In this document: positions 26,989-37,401 of the stretch, one piece after another
How positions within the stretch are numbered: the first letter of the stretch is position 1
Layout: the number at the start of each line of letters is the position of its first letter
Assembly: GCA_016178305.1 (NCBI GenBank)
Contig: JACOTM010000111.1
Location: forward strand, 1-55,395
Reading direction: 5' to 3'
From: Flavobacteriia bacterium
GTDB taxonomy: Bacteria; Bacteroidota; Bacteroidia; Flavobacteriales_D; Crocinitomicaceae
DNA: 55,395 nt
The notes under the pieces: generated by a model
What the model was told of the DNA's origin: nothing
Database searches by the model: none
Seen by the model: only the letters and a program-made list of their open reading frames with translations
Program-made: the position numbers and the translations under genes

Positions 26989-27822
26989 TTAATGTTGGAT
27001 TAATAATTTTTCTATATCAATTTCATCAGATTTAAAATGAATTATTAGTGTGTAATAACCAGCTTCGTATTGACTTAAATCTATTTGTGATAAATGCGTT
27101 GAATCATTTAGTAATAAAGTACCTTCAGGTGTTAAAATTTGATAATAATTAATAGTTTCATCGGTGATTAAGTTAAAATATCCAGTATTACTTGGATTTG
27201 GGAAAATTGAAACTTTATTTTGAGGTAAATAATTAATCGATATAGGGAAATATAGTTTGCTATCTCCATTAAAATCAGTTTGTTTTAATCGATAGTAATT
27301 GATACCAACATTTGGATTAGGATCTGTAAATTGATATTGTTTGATTTCTAAACTAGAACCAGATCCAATGACTCTTTCAATTTCAGTGAAATTTATACCA
27401 TCTGTTGACTTTTCAATTGAAAAAAAATCATTATTGGTTTCAGTAAATGTGCTCCAAAAAATTACGATTTGATTATCAATGATTTCTGCGTTAAATCCAA
27501 TAAGTTCAACGGATAATACAGTTGCAGGACTATAGCAGATCAACCCTCCAAATGTTACTTTATAATAACCTGCATAAGGGTCAGTAGCACCATTACCACA
27601 TTTTATTTGTTGACCAGTTACTTGACAATGTAAACAAGGGCCCATCGAATGACCTTGATTGTCATAAAAACAAACTTCTACATCATTGGAAGTTGGATTT
27701 CCAGGTTGAAAATCACATTGGTTAACAGCTTGAGAAAAAATAAAATGAAAAGGTGATAAAATAGAGATTAGTATGTATAAAATACATTTCTTATGAAGTT
27801 GTATAAGAATTGAAGAATACAT
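26989..27822 (-). CDS. T9SS type A sorting-domain secreted protein
   Basis: A 277-residue secreted protein with a signal peptide (to about residue 31, PFHFIFSQ). The C-terminal 80 residues are a type A sorting domain: VSIFPNPSNTGYFNLITDET ... LSQYEAGYYTLIIHFKSDEIDIEKLLIQH. Upstream of it, residues about 105-190 form the common Bacteroidetes linker (VELIGFNAEIIDNQIVIFWSTFTETNNDFFSIEKSTDGINF). The N-terminal 100 residues hold several cysteines (CDF, CFYD, CLHC, CGNG, CYS) that could form disulfides. It is exported through the type IX system to the cell surface. Function of the short N-terminal part is unknown. Confidence 0.9.
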   Translation of the reverse strand: MYSSILIQLHKKCILYILISILSPFHFIFSQAVNQCDFQPGNPTSNDVEVCFYDNQGHSMGPCLHCQVTGQQIKCGNGATDPYAGYYKVTFGGLICYSPATVLSVELIGFNAEIIDNQIVIFWSTFTETNNDFFSIEKSTDGINFTEIERVIGSGSSLEIKQYQFTDPNPNVGINYYRLKQTDFNGDSKLYFPISINYLPQNKVSIFPNPSNTGYFNLITDETINYYQILTPEGTLLLNDSTHLSQIDLSQYEAGYYTLIIHFKSDEIDIEKLLIQH

Positions 27823-28126
27823 ATAAATTAGATTGCATTTTTTATTTTTAATAGTTTTTATTAGAGATAAGTTAATATCTTTTTTTTGTGTTTTTATAAT
27901 AAAAAGTATCGAACAATCTCGATTACGTAATTCTACAGAGATTTTATTAATAGTTTTAAATCATATTTAATTGTAATATTTATGTATTATATTTATCTAG
28001 CAATCTATTTAAGCACATTGAATGGTTCTTTTTGATGTGAAGAGAATAGATAAAGATGAAAATCAGAGTAAATTTAGGTGAGTGTTTAAATTTATTTTGG
28101 TTTGAGAATAAAACAAAACTAACTGT
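27823..28126. other. Divergent intergenic region, nothing recognised
   Basis: 304 bp of very AT-rich sequence between divergent genes. TATTTTGG at about 28093-28100 is a one-mismatch match to TAnnTTTG before the OmpA-type gene; otherwise I see no signal. Confidence 0.4.
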
Positions 28127-30439
28127 ATGAAAGTATATTTATTATTCACTATTTTATTTTTTACATCACTTTTATTCGGACAAGAATCAAATACAGGGAT
28201 TGTTTCTGATAATTTCATCAGTTCAAATATTGTAACATTTAATCCAGCATCTATAGTAGATTCAAAAACTAAAATTGCTTTTGTTTCAAATTATAATTTA
28301 AGTAAAATCAGTAATTTTTATGCGCAAAATTATATTCTATATGGAATAGGCGGAAAATATATAAATTCTAATAAATCAGGTTATGAGAATAAATATTCAA
28401 CAGTTGATTTATTAAATTTTAAATACGAATTCAACCATAAAAATGCGATAGGATATGCTTTTAGAGAAAAAAGTTTTAGTAGTATCAATGGTTTACCATC
28501 AATATGGAGTGAAAATGCTGTCAATAATTATTCTCATAATATCACAAATAAGCAACAAAATATATCAAGCTTAGCAATGAATAATTTATCTTATACAGAA
28601 CATATTTTTTCATTTGCACATCTTTTATTTGATAAAGAAAAACATTTTTTAAAGGCTGGTGTTTCCTTGAAGTTTTTAAATGGATTGGATGCTAAATATT
28701 TCAATGTGAAAAGTGGCGAAATTTCATTTAACACAATTTCTCCGAATATGGTTGTTTCAAATTTAGAAGCTAATTTTGGTCAAAGTGCATCAAATAATCA
28801 ATTGTTTTATAAGAATAAGGGTATGGGATTGGATTTAGGTTTTATTTATGAGTATAGACCAAATTATGAGATGCAATATTATGAAATGGATGGAGAAAAA
28901 AAGAATGTTCGATATGATATTAATAAATATAAAGTTAAAATTTCAGGTTCTATCACTGATATTGGTAGAATTAATTTCATGAAAGATACCTTGTATGCTA
29001 ATTTTTATAATTCAAATGCTACAGTATATTCGGAAAATATATATAATCCAAATTCGATCTTTGTATCACCTTATAAAGGAATATTTGACCAACTTCAAGT
29101 TTCTGGAAAAAAAACAGTTTCTCAAAATTCTAATTTTAAAATGTATTTGCCTACGACTTTACATTTAAGTGTGGATTACCACTTTAAAAGCCATTTTTAT
29201 TTCAGTTACAATGTGTCAATGCCTTTAAGTTTATCATCAAATAAAATTAAAATAACTAATTTCTTTATTCAAACAATCACGCCACGAATTGAAAATTCAA
29301 AGTATTCACTGATGTTGCCGATTTCGCATATGGGAAATGGTAAGCTATATGTTGGACTCGCAGGAAGATTGTCTTACAAAAAAGTATTGCTATTTTTAGG
29401 TTCAAATAATTTATCTATTTTAATCGGGCAAAAAACTTCTTTATCTCGAAATTTCTTTTGTGGTGTAGCTTTTAATATTCTATATAAAACTCATTCAGAT
29501 GTAGATTTTGATAAGATTTCGGACGATAAAGATGTTTGTCCTTTTGATGCAGGTTTGGCTGAGTTTGAAGGTTGCCCAGATTCTGATGGCGATCAAATTA
29601 TCGATAAATTGGATAATTGTATTTATGATAAAGGTCCTCATTCAACAAATGGCTGTCCTGATAAGGATGGTGATGGTATTATTGATATGAATGATATGTG
29701 TCCGAATGAAAAAGGCTTAGGAATTCATTATGGTTGTCCTGACCGTGATTTTGATGGTGTAATTGATGCGGCTGATCGATGTCCGGATGTTCCTGGAATT
29801 GAATTGAATAATGGTTGCCCGTTTGAGAATCCAGGTTGTTGTATGGATGATGATGGTGATGGTGTTTCTAATCGTGTTGATAGATGTCCTGATTATGCAG
29901 GTTCAGTTTATAATAATGGTTGTCCAATAGATTCATTAAATATTAATTTAATGAATTTGCGAGATCAAAAAAATTTGATAGATGCTAATAATACAAACAG
30001 CCAAATTGAAAATCAAAAGGTGGATGATACCAGAGTTGGATTAATAACAACAAAAGAAGAATATACCAAATTAATAGGAGACCATGATCCAATAGGAGAG
30101 CATACGGTATTTTTTGACTATGATCAATCTAATATTTCAGAAGAAGAGCGATTGAGTTTAGAAGCTTTTTTTAATATACTTCGAACAGAAGGTAATGTAA
30201 CAATTGTTGTAATTGGATATACGGATAAAGATGGAACATTTGATTACAATTTAATATTATCAAAGAAGAGAGCGGAAACAATTAAGCGTAAATTAATTGA
30301 TGCTGGATTTCCTGCAAATAAAATAATGATTTACTATTATGGAGAAACGAAATTGATTCATAGAGGAACTTATTCAAAAGAAATGAAAAAGGAAGATCGA
30401 AAAGTTGAAATTAAAATTTTTAGAAAAGAAGAGTTTTGA
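28127..30439 (+). CDS. Fusion of DUF5723-like outer-membrane barrel, TSP3 repeats and OmpA domain
   Basis: A 770-residue outer-membrane protein. Signal peptide at 1-18, then a barrel-like region at about 20-455 that resembles DUF5723/PorP-type proteins (ending SRNFFCGVAFNILYK). Residues about 463-605 hold thrombospondin type 3-like calcium repeats, each with D.D.DG..D..D.CP...G....GCP, at least five units. The C-terminal OmpA domain (about 645-770) has HTVFFDYDQSNISEEE, VIGYTDKDGTFDYNLILSKKRAETI and the final Arg-rich peptidoglycan contact. Such proteins anchor the outer membrane to the wall. The barrel differs from the usual eight-stranded OmpA barrel, which makes the fusion notable. Confidence 0.82.
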   Translation: MKVYLLFTILFFTSLLFGQESNTGIVSDNFISSNIVTFNPASIVDSKTKIAFVSNYNLSKISNFYAQNYILYGIGGKYINSNKSGYENKYSTVDLLNFKYEFNHKNAIGYAFREKSFSSINGLPSIWSENAVNNYSHNITNKQQNISSLAMNNLSYTEHIFSFAHLLFDKEKHFLKAGVSLKFLNGLDAKYFNVKSGEISFNTISPNMVVSNLEANFGQSASNNQLFYKNKGMGLDLGFIYEYRPNYEMQYYEMDGEKKNVRYDINKYKVKISGSITDIGRINFMKDTLYANFYNSNATVYSENIYNPNSIFVSPYKGIFDQLQVSGKKTVSQNSNFKMYLPTTLHLSVDYHFKSHFYFSYNVSMPLSLSSNKIKITNFFIQTITPRIENSKYSLMLPISHMGNGKLYVGLAGRLSYKKVLLFLGSNNLSILIGQKTSLSRNFFCGVAFNILYKTHSDVDFDKISDDKDVCPFDAGLAEFEGCPDSDGDQIIDKLDNCIYDKGPHSTNGCPDKDGDGIIDMNDMCPNEKGLGIHYGCPDRDFDGVIDAADRCPDVPGIELNNGCPFENPGCCMDDDGDGVSNRVDRCPDYAGSVYNNGCPIDSLNINLMNLRDQKNLIDANNTNSQIENQKVDDTRVGLITTKEEYTKLIGDHDPIGEHTVFFDYDQSNISEEERLSLEAFFNILRTEGNVTIVVIGYTDKDGTFDYNLILSKKRAETIKRKLIDAGFPANKIMIYYYGETKLIHRGTYSKEMKKEDRKVEIKIFRKEEF

Positions 30440-30522
30440 TGGAATACGGATTATACTCTTAATGTACCATTAACGGAATAATAAACCTAGAAATTCATGT
30501 TATTCATGCTTTAAAATCAATT

Positions 30523-31494
30523 TCAATCGATATTTTTTAAATCAATATTGAATCCACATTTAAAATGCCCTTCAGGACAAATTTTATGACCATGAATTCC
30601 ACAGGGTTTACATGGTAAATCAGTAACTTCTTTGATTAGCGATTGGTCAGACAATGGACCAAATCCAAAATCTAAAATTGTTGAACAAAAAAAAGCAGTA
30701 ACAGGAGCATTCATTGCCGATGCGATATGCAAAGGACCAGAATCATTTACAAATGTTCTTTTTGCTTTTGATATTAATGCTGCTGATTCAAGTAGATTTA
30801 ATTTACCTGCTAAATTGACACAATTTTTGTGCTGAGATTGATTGAGTATTGTTTGACATAAGTTAGTGTCATTCGGTCCACCTATCAAATAAACTTTATT
30901 GTGTTTTAAGTTGTTGTTTACGATATCAATCCATTTTTCAACAGGAAGTTGTTTTGTAAACCATACAGAAGCAGGAGCAATACAATAAAAATCATCTTGG
31001 CAATAAATATCTATTTTTTGATATTGCTCATTCGTAGGATAAAGTTCGGGTCTTACATTTTTTTTAGCTCCAAATTCTTCGATCAAAGTTAAATTTCTTT
31101 CAACTTCATGCTTTCCATTTATCAGAGAGTGTTCAAATACTTTTGAATAAAGAAAAGATAAAGGATTTTTTTTAAAACCGTATTTCTTTTTTGCGCCAGA
31201 AAAAGCAGTAATAATACCTGTACTTGCAAATCGGTGTAAATTTACTACGAGATCATACTTATTTTTTCGAAATGTAAGAATTAGCTTTTGAATATTTTTT
31301 AACTTCCCTTTTTGTTTATCTAATATAAAAATTTGATTGCATTTTGGATTATTCGTTAATAAACTTTCATTTCCTTTTCGAACCAGAAAATCTATTTTCG
31401 CTTCTGGATATATGCGTTTTAATTCTGCTAAAACAGGAGTTGCTAAAATAACGTCTCCTAAAAAAGCTGTTTGTATTATTAATATTTTTTGCAC
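30523..31494 (-). CDS. Glycosyltransferase family 9 (heptosyltransferase-like)
   Basis: A 323-residue GT-B glycosyltransferase of the ADP-heptose:LPS heptosyltransferase family. It has ILIIQTAFLGDVILATPVLAELKRIYP at the N-terminus, APASVWFTKQLPVEKW (sugar-nucleotide region) near 178, and FVNDSGPLHIASAMNAPVTAFF near 243, then a cysteine-bearing tail (CKPCGIHGHKICPEGHFKC). It would add a sugar to the lipid A core or a related glycan at the inner membrane. The start codon is GTG at 31494, 21 bp after the T9SS gene; a candidate -7 box TAACTTTA (complement of 31499-31506) ends only 4 bases before it. Confidence 0.88.
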   Translation of the reverse strand: MQKILIIQTAFLGDVILATPVLAELKRIYPEAKIDFLVRKGNESLLTNNPKCNQIFILDKQKGKLKNIQKLILTFRKNKYDLVVNLHRFASTGIITAFSGAKKKYGFKKNPLSFLYSKVFEHSLINGKHEVERNLTLIEEFGAKKNVRPELYPTNEQYQKIDIYCQDDFYCIAPASVWFTKQLPVEKWIDIVNNNLKHNKVYLIGGPNDTNLCQTILNQSQHKNCVNLAGKLNLLESAALISKAKRTFVNDSGPLHIASAMNAPVTAFFCSTILDFGFGPLSDQSLIKEVTDLPCKPCGIHGHKICPEGHFKCGFNIDLKNID

Positions 31495-31498
31495 GATG

Positions 31499-31506
31499 TA
31501 AAGTTA
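31499..31506 (-). promoter_or_regulatory. Possible near-leaderless -7 box of the glycosyltransferase gene
   Basis: Minus-strand TAACTTTA, one mismatch from TAnnTTTG, followed by CATC and the GTG start. The same geometry (box, CATC, start) is seen at trmB. Confidence 0.3.
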
Positions 31507-31515
31507 CTGTTTTAT

Positions 31516-34500
31516 TTAGCGAATTAAATTAACATAACCTCTTTTTACAACTTCATGTCCATTTCCATCATATACTGATAATCGATACAAATAAGTTCCA
31601 GTTTCAGCTTGTCTGCCTGTATTTAAAATTTGGCCATTCCAACCTTCTGTATAATCTGTTGAACTAAAAACCACATGTTCCCAACGATCATATATTGTAA
31701 ATTCAAATCTATTGATGTCAAAGAAGGTGAAAATTGGAATAAATTCTTGATTGAATTCATTCCCATCTGGGGAGAATGAGTTTGGTAAATAGATTAAAGG
31801 ATTTTCAACTTTTTTCACCATGTTTGAGCGTGCATATTCTTTAAAACCATATTGATTCATACTTTCTACAGCTTCAATAACATAACATAATTGACCTGTT
31901 TGCATTAAATCAGTATTGTATTCAACTAAATCAGTATAATAGTTTTGAGCACTTGAAACACTTGCAATTGGTGTTGGGTCAACAATATTATTAATTCCCC
32001 TGTAAATATTATATGCTAACATTGATCCAGCATATTCTGAATACGGAGTCCAATGAAGATAATTAATAACTTTAGTTGAATCAGTATTAATTTTTAATAG
32101 CATTGGTTTAACGGTATTTGAAATTAAACCAGAATTTCCACAACTATCAATTACAATTGTTCTATATTGATAATTATATCTATCTACTTGAACATCTTCA
32201 TCATAAAATGTTAAGCTATTTCCAGTTAACGATTTCCGTTGAATTTCAATGAATGATGTTAAATTAAATTTTTCAAGCGCAACAGCTTTTACATTAGCTT
32301 GATCATCAATAAGAACTTTTAATTCAATTTGATCATTGTCAACAGTACCTACCCGAATATAATTAAATTGTGCTTGCGTAGGAGCTGCAATAAGTAAATT
32401 TTTTGGATTTGAAAATGAAATATGTCCATCGAATGTAAAAGCTTTAACTACAAAATAATCGACATCTTGTGGATTCGCTTGATATTCATACGTTAAATTT
32501 GTTGTTGAACCAACGAGCGACCAAGGCTGTCCTTGTTTATGTGTCCAAATTTCATAGCCGGCTAAATTATTAAATCCTAAATAGGCAGACCAATTAAGAG
32601 TAACAATATTTTCACAATAATCTAAATTTGAAGTTAAAAAAATGGATGTGTGCGGGTTGGCTTTTGCTGAAGTTTGATAGGATAAAGGATTTGAAGCTAG
32701 ATGACAAGAGTCAAATGCCGCAACTGAATAGGTGAATGAACCTGTTGTGATATCAGGAAAATAACTGTAATTTGTAGAAGCGATTCCCCAAACGGTGTCT
32801 AATTCTGTAATAAAACCATTATTATCGATAATGTAAACAATGTATCCATAAGTGTCCGGTTTATTATTTTGATTCCAAGAAATATGAATTGCATTTGTTA
32901 AAGTGTCAATTGAAACGGCTTGTATTTCAGGTATATCTGGTGTAATCAAATCTTGAAATAAATCACCATCAATATTTGAAATATAATCACATGGATTATT
33001 TTTTAATATTATTTTATAATTTAATTGAGAAGAACAAACATCGATTGTGTCAATAAAGGAATGTGTACCATATAGAACACTGTCTCTAATTACCCAGTTT
33101 CCAATAGGATATTCTCTATAAATATAATAATAGTCATTCATAGAAGCTTGCAATGTTGGATAGGGATCGTTCCAATTTAATAAGGCTGTACCATTAACAG
33201 GATTTACAACATCTAAAAAGATGGATGAAATGGTATCGCTGTGCCTCGGTGTATTACCGTTACATCCTGATAAAACAGTTATGAAATAATCATTTTCAGA
33301 GCTTGTATTTGAATCAACAAAGGAAGTCGAATCTATTTGAGTAATTGTTGAAAGCAAGCCATTTTGTATCGAATGAACTTGATATTCAACAAAGGAATTG
33401 TCAGGATTACTTACTTCACTCCAAGTTATAGTTGTATTTCCGTTGGCATCTGTTTGAATACAATCAATGGTTGGTTCTGGAATTACTCCTGGATTAATAA
33501 CATTTATTGTTACAGTAGCATATTTGACTTTTGGAACTTGGCAATAATCGTCTTGTATTTTAAATACGAAGTTATAAGGCACAATATTAGCGACAACACC
33601 ATATTGATTTGCTAAATGGTCACAAGTAGTCTGCCAAGAAAAATCAACAGAAACACCTTGTATTCCACTTATTGACGGGGCCGAGTTTAAAGTTGCGCAT
33701 GGTGCTATATCACAACCTGTTGTACTTGTATATCCCGTTCCATACATTGGACCAGTTGTTGTTAAAATATTATGTTGAGGAGATCCATCTTGTAAAATTT
33801 CTAAGTCTGTAGAACTCAGTGTGAAATTGATTGGATTTCCAGCAATTACGTTTGCGACAAATGAATTTCCGGGGAAGGGAGCGATAATATTGGGTGCATT
33901 ATTTTGGTTATTACACGCTGTAACAATTAGTTGCATTTCTCTTTCTACCAATGCGATTAATATTCCATTACGATAAGATTTAGCGACTAGTTTGATATTG
34001 TAATTTCCTTGAGTAAAACAAGTGAAATCTAATTGACCTGTATTATTATTTAAAGTTGCGGCAATATTCGACGAATTAAAGGCAGCATCAGGAGTAGGTG
34101 AAAGATAGCTGAAACCAGGTTCAAATGGAACGGGTATAGGGTTGATTGGAGGGTTGTAACTTGATCCAGAGGGGAAATTGTTTAAGGGAATTCCAAATTC
34201 AACAACAGTCGAGTCTAAGTCAGGATCAATTGCATTTGAGCTATATTGAAAAGGTGTTCCAATGCACGAAACAAAATAAGGTTCTTGTAAAAATATAGGA
34301 GAAGAATCAATACAACCTGAAGAAGTACCTGATATAGGAAACATTTTAGCTGTTAAAGTTATTCCGTATGAAGAAGGATTCGTAAAATTTGTAATAGCTC
34401 CACTTCTTGAAAAATCTTGATAAGTAAAAATCCAGCCATCTGCTGGAGGTGTACCGGGAATTGAAATAGGATTGCTTCGATAAATAATTTTTTCAATTGC

Positions 34501-34821
34501 ACCAACTCCATTACCACCCGCTGTTCCATTACCACATGCCAAGGCACTAGGAGAGGTTGGAACTGAATTGCAATACGGTGAAATATCTTGTCTAGAGATA
34601 AAATTTAAGTTTATATTATTTAATGAAGGATGATTCCAAACATTCAGATTGACAGCAACAGTATTGACATCCGCACCATTACAATCTCTATAATAAATCA
34701 ATTGAAACACATAGTTACCGCCAACACATTTCCAAGTGATTTCACCACCCATTACGTGTGATGCATAAGAAGGTAAACTTATACAAACAAATAAAAGTAG
34801 TATGATAGCTATGTTTTTCAT
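31516..34821 (-). CDS. Large secreted protein with T9SS type B (gliding motility-associated) C-terminus
   Basis: An 1101-residue secreted protein. Signal peptide to residue 20 (ending YASHVMGGE), an N-terminal region rich in paired cysteines (ITWKCVGGNYVFQLIYYRDCNG; GTFV-type strands) as in many PKD/gliding-motility C-terminal proteins, several fibronectin type III-like segments (for example 452-, 545-, 640-, 745-), and a C-terminal type B sorting domain (IYLPNSFSPDGNEFNQEFIP ... FEFTIYDRWEHVVFSSTDYTEGWNGQ ... GTYLYRLSVYDGNGHEVVKRGYVNLIR). It is a cargo for type IX secretion with surface attachment. Its role, perhaps adhesion, is inference. Confidence 0.9.
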   Translation of the reverse strand: MKNIAIILLLFVCISLPSYASHVMGGEITWKCVGGNYVFQLIYYRDCNGADVNTVAVNLNVWNHPSLNNINLNFISRQDISPYCNSVPTSPSALACGNGTAGGNGVGAIEKIIYRSNPISIPGTPPADGWIFTYQDFSRSGAITNFTNPSSYGITLTAKMFPISGTSSGCIDSSPIFLQEPYFVSCIGTPFQYSSNAIDPDLDSTVVEFGIPLNNFPSGSSYNPPINPIPVPFEPGFSYLSPTPDAAFNSSNIAATLNNNTGQLDFTCFTQGNYNIKLVAKSYRNGILIALVEREMQLIVTACNNQNNAPNIIAPFPGNSFVANVIAGNPINFTLSSTDLEILQDGSPQHNILTTTGPMYGTGYTSTTGCDIAPCATLNSAPSISGIQGVSVDFSWQTTCDHLANQYGVVANIVPYNFVFKIQDDYCQVPKVKYATVTINVINPGVIPEPTIDCIQTDANGNTTITWSEVSNPDNSFVEYQVHSIQNGLLSTITQIDSTSFVDSNTSSENDYFITVLSGCNGNTPRHSDTISSIFLDVVNPVNGTALLNWNDPYPTLQASMNDYYYIYREYPIGNWVIRDSVLYGTHSFIDTIDVCSSQLNYKIILKNNPCDYISNIDGDLFQDLITPDIPEIQAVSIDTLTNAIHISWNQNNKPDTYGYIVYIIDNNGFITELDTVWGIASTNYSYFPDITTGSFTYSVAAFDSCHLASNPLSYQTSAKANPHTSIFLTSNLDYCENIVTLNWSAYLGFNNLAGYEIWTHKQGQPWSLVGSTTNLTYEYQANPQDVDYFVVKAFTFDGHISFSNPKNLLIAAPTQAQFNYIRVGTVDNDQIELKVLIDDQANVKAVALEKFNLTSFIEIQRKSLTGNSLTFYDEDVQVDRYNYQYRTIVIDSCGNSGLISNTVKPMLLKINTDSTKVINYLHWTPYSEYAGSMLAYNIYRGINNIVDPTPIASVSSAQNYYTDLVEYNTDLMQTGQLCYVIEAVESMNQYGFKEYARSNMVKKVENPLIYLPNSFSPDGNEFNQEFIPIFTFFDINRFEFTIYDRWEHVVFSSTDYTEGWNGQILNTGRQAETGTYLYRLSVYDGNGHEVVKRGYVNLIR

Positions 34822-34904
34822 AAATGTGAATATTCAATCTTAAGTAAGACGTTTAAAATTAATTTTAGTTGTTGAATATAATAATTCAGTTCTTAATATA
34901 CAAA

Positions 34905-36164
34905 TTATCCAGCTGTTACAATTGTCATTTCTTCCCAAATTAAATATTTTTTTGCTAATTCTAAAATTCTTTCAGGGGTGATTTTATACAAATCTTCAAT
35001 TGATTTATTGTAAAATTCAAATTCAAAACCATGAATCTTAGCTCCAATATATAAATCCATCATTGAATAAGGACCGTCAGCACTTTTCAGTAATTGACCT
35101 AATAAGTAATTGCGCACTAAATCCAATTCTTCTGTTGAAACCAATTCTGTTTTTAAACGCTCAAATTCTTTTTTTATTTCAGTCAATGTTGCTTCTTTGA
35201 ATTCTTTTGCCACTTCTGTAGCGATCATGAAATACCCAAAGCCATTGTATTCTGAAATCATGGAACCAATGCCATAGGTATATCCTTTATCTTCACGAAT
35301 ATTAGACATTAATCTGCTGCCAAAATAATCTCCTAAAATAGTATTTAGAACTACAAAATCGTTGTAATCTTCATGTGTTTTATTGAAGAGAATTTTACCT
35401 AACCGAATTGCTGTTTGAACAGCGCCTTCTTTTTCTATATGGGTTATTCCAGCTAAATTTTTAATGGTTTTTTCAAAAAATCGATCATTTGGTTTTGCCC
35501 ATTTTCCAATAGTATCGATTATTTCGTCAATAACATCTTGTTCTATATTTGCGACAACTACAACTTTAAAAAGTCCATGGATATAATTTTCTTGATAAAA
35601 TTCTTTTAAACGGGATGCTTTTACATTTTCATAATAGGAAGGATTAGCTACTTTAGCATATTTCTCATTGCTGTTAAACAGACGTTGTTGAAATTCTCTT
35701 TGAGCCAAAAAACTAACTTTTTCGAGATTTAACAAATAGGATTGCTTTTTATCTTGAATTAATTCCTCAATTTCTCGTTCAAAAAAAGCAACATTTCCAA
35801 TAGCATCTACCAAAACATGGAGCAAAGGAAGTACGTTTTCTTTCAAACAATACATTGATGTTACTGCCGATTCAAATGAAATACCACTTTCCATAAACCC
35901 ACCGAGTGCATCAATTTCTTCATGGATGATTGTCGATGATTTTTCTGTTGTTCCGGATAATAATAAACTATTTACAAATGAAGGAATTCCTTTTTCTCCT
36001 TCTATTGTTCCGGCATTAAAATACAAATCAAAACGCGCGGTATCGTTATTGACTTCTTTCATGAAATATAATTTCACATTCGAAGTAATATCAAATATTT
36101 GTGGTTTTACAAAATCAATTTTATGTATCGACTGCAATTGGGGTTGTTCTTTTCTATTCAGCAT
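34905..36164 (-). CDS. M16 family peptidase, inactive-type subunit
   Basis: A 419-residue M16 (pitrilysin/insulinase-like) protein with the two homologous halves but without the HxxEH zinc motif: the corresponding place reads GIPSFVNSLLLSGT. The partner carries the catalytic motif, so the two probably form a heterodimer in which this one has the R/Y pair site (RLMSNIREDKGYTYGIGSMISEY). It overlaps the upstream active-subunit gene by 11 bases. No signal peptide is seen, so the complex is probably cytoplasmic or membrane-linked. Confidence 0.9.
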   Translation of the reverse strand: MLNRKEQPQLQSIHKIDFVKPQIFDITSNVKLYFMKEVNNDTARFDLYFNAGTIEGEKGIPSFVNSLLLSGTTEKSSTIIHEEIDALGGFMESGISFESAVTSMYCLKENVLPLLHVLVDAIGNVAFFEREIEELIQDKKQSYLLNLEKVSFLAQREFQQRLFNSNEKYAKVANPSYYENVKASRLKEFYQENYIHGLFKVVVVANIEQDVIDEIIDTIGKWAKPNDRFFEKTIKNLAGITHIEKEGAVQTAIRLGKILFNKTHEDYNDFVVLNTILGDYFGSRLMSNIREDKGYTYGIGSMISEYNGFGYFMIATEVAKEFKEATLTEIKKEFERLKTELVSTEELDLVRNYLLGQLLKSADGPYSMMDLYIGAKIHGFEFEFYNKSIEDLYKITPERILELAKKYLIWEEMTIVTAG

Positions 36165-37401
36165 TGTTGACCGCTTTAACTTTTAATACAGAGCAATTCG
36201 TTTGGACCAATATTTTTTTAGCATATTGATGAATATGTTTGGGTTCAATCGATTGATAAATTTCTCTTTCTTGATTTATGCCATTTGCATCTCCAAGTAA
36301 TTCATACGAACACAAATTCATAGCACGATTTAATAAGCCTTGTTCTTGAAATTCTTTTTCAGTTCGAATTTTAATTAACAATCGAGCTAATTCTTCTTTA
36401 GAAATGACTTGTTGTTTGATTTCTTCTAACACATCCCAAATTGCTTTGTCAACTTCTTTAAATGTTTTTCCAGGATTTAATTTTCCTGAAATGACAAGTA
36501 AACCATTATCTATAGAGCCTGTAATATAAGCACCAATAGAGCTGACTAGCTGCAATTCTTTTTTTAGTTTAACATACAGACGAGAGGATTTTTCACGACC
36601 CAATGCGTCTGATAATATATCAACAATGTAATAGGCTGGATCTCTTCGTTCGGGCATTTTGAAGGCATAATAAAAAGCATCTGAAGGAACAGCTCTTTCA
36701 ATTATTTGTTCTCTAAATTCCTGTTGTTTTGGCTCTGTGGGTAAAATTCTAGCGGGTTTAATTCCTGCGGGAATATCTCCATACCATTTTTCAACCAAGC
36801 ACTTGATGTCCTCTAACTCAAAATTTCCAGCAATACAGAGGATGGCATTACTTGGATTATAATGTTTATGAAAAAAAGCTTTCACATCTTCCATCGTAGC
36901 ATTTTCAATATGACTAATTTCTTTGCCAATTGTAGCCCATTTGTAAGGGTGCTTTTCATAAGCTAATGGTCTTAATTCTAACCAAACATCTCCATAAGGT
37001 TGATTTAAATAGCGTTGTTTGAATTCCTCAATAACTACATTTCGTTGAACTTCTAAACTTTTTTCTGTAAAAGCTAAAGAGAGCATCCGATCACTTTCTA
37101 ACCATAATCCTGTTTCGATATTGTGTGCCGGTAGAACATCATAATAATTCGTAATATCATTGGATGTAAATGCGTTACTTTCTCCTCCGGCATTTTGTAG
37201 AGGAGCATCGAAATCAGGGATGTTCACTGAGCCACCGAACATTAAATGTTCAAATAAATGTGCAAAACCTGTTTTATCTTCTGATTCATCTCTTGCGCCA
37301 ACATCATAAAGTGTATTGATGACAACCATCGGAGTTGTTACATCTTTATGGAAAAGAACGGTTAAGCCATTCTTTAATTTAAATCTTTCAAATTCAATCA
37401 T
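36154..37401 (-). CDS. M16 family zinc peptidase, active subunit
   Basis: A 415-residue M16 metallopeptidase with the inverted zinc motif HLFEH at about residues 47-51 (GFAHLFEHLMFGGS) and the downstream glutamate region (ENATMEDVKAFFHKHYNPSNAIL). It processes peptides, in the manner of the two-subunit mitochondrial-type M16B enzymes. The stop of the upstream nitronate monooxygenase gene overlaps its start by one base, and it overlaps the inactive subunit gene, so the three form one operon. Confidence 0.93.
   Translation of the reverse strand: MIEFERFKLKNGLTVLFHKDVTTPMVVINTLYDVGARDESEDKTGFAHLFEHLMFGGSVNIPDFDAPLQNAGGESNAFTSNDITNYYDVLPAHNIETGLWLESDRMLSLAFTEKSLEVQRNVVIEEFKQRYLNQPYGDVWLELRPLAYEKHPYKWATIGKEISHIENATMEDVKAFFHKHYNPSNAILCIAGNFELEDIKCLVEKWYGDIPAGIKPARILPTEPKQQEFREQIIERAVPSDAFYYAFKMPERRDPAYYIVDILSDALGREKSSRLYVKLKKELQLVSSIGAYITGSIDNGLLVISGKLNPGKTFKEVDKAIWDVLEEIKQQVISKEELARLLIKIRTEKEFQEQGLLNRAMNLCSYELLGDANGINQEREIYQSIEPKHIHQYAKKILVQTNCSVLKVKAVNNAE

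Noticed and set aside
34359-34547. Small ORF within the large T9SS gene, same strand in another frame
   Set aside because: It is fully covered by the coding frame of the T9SS protein and has no features.
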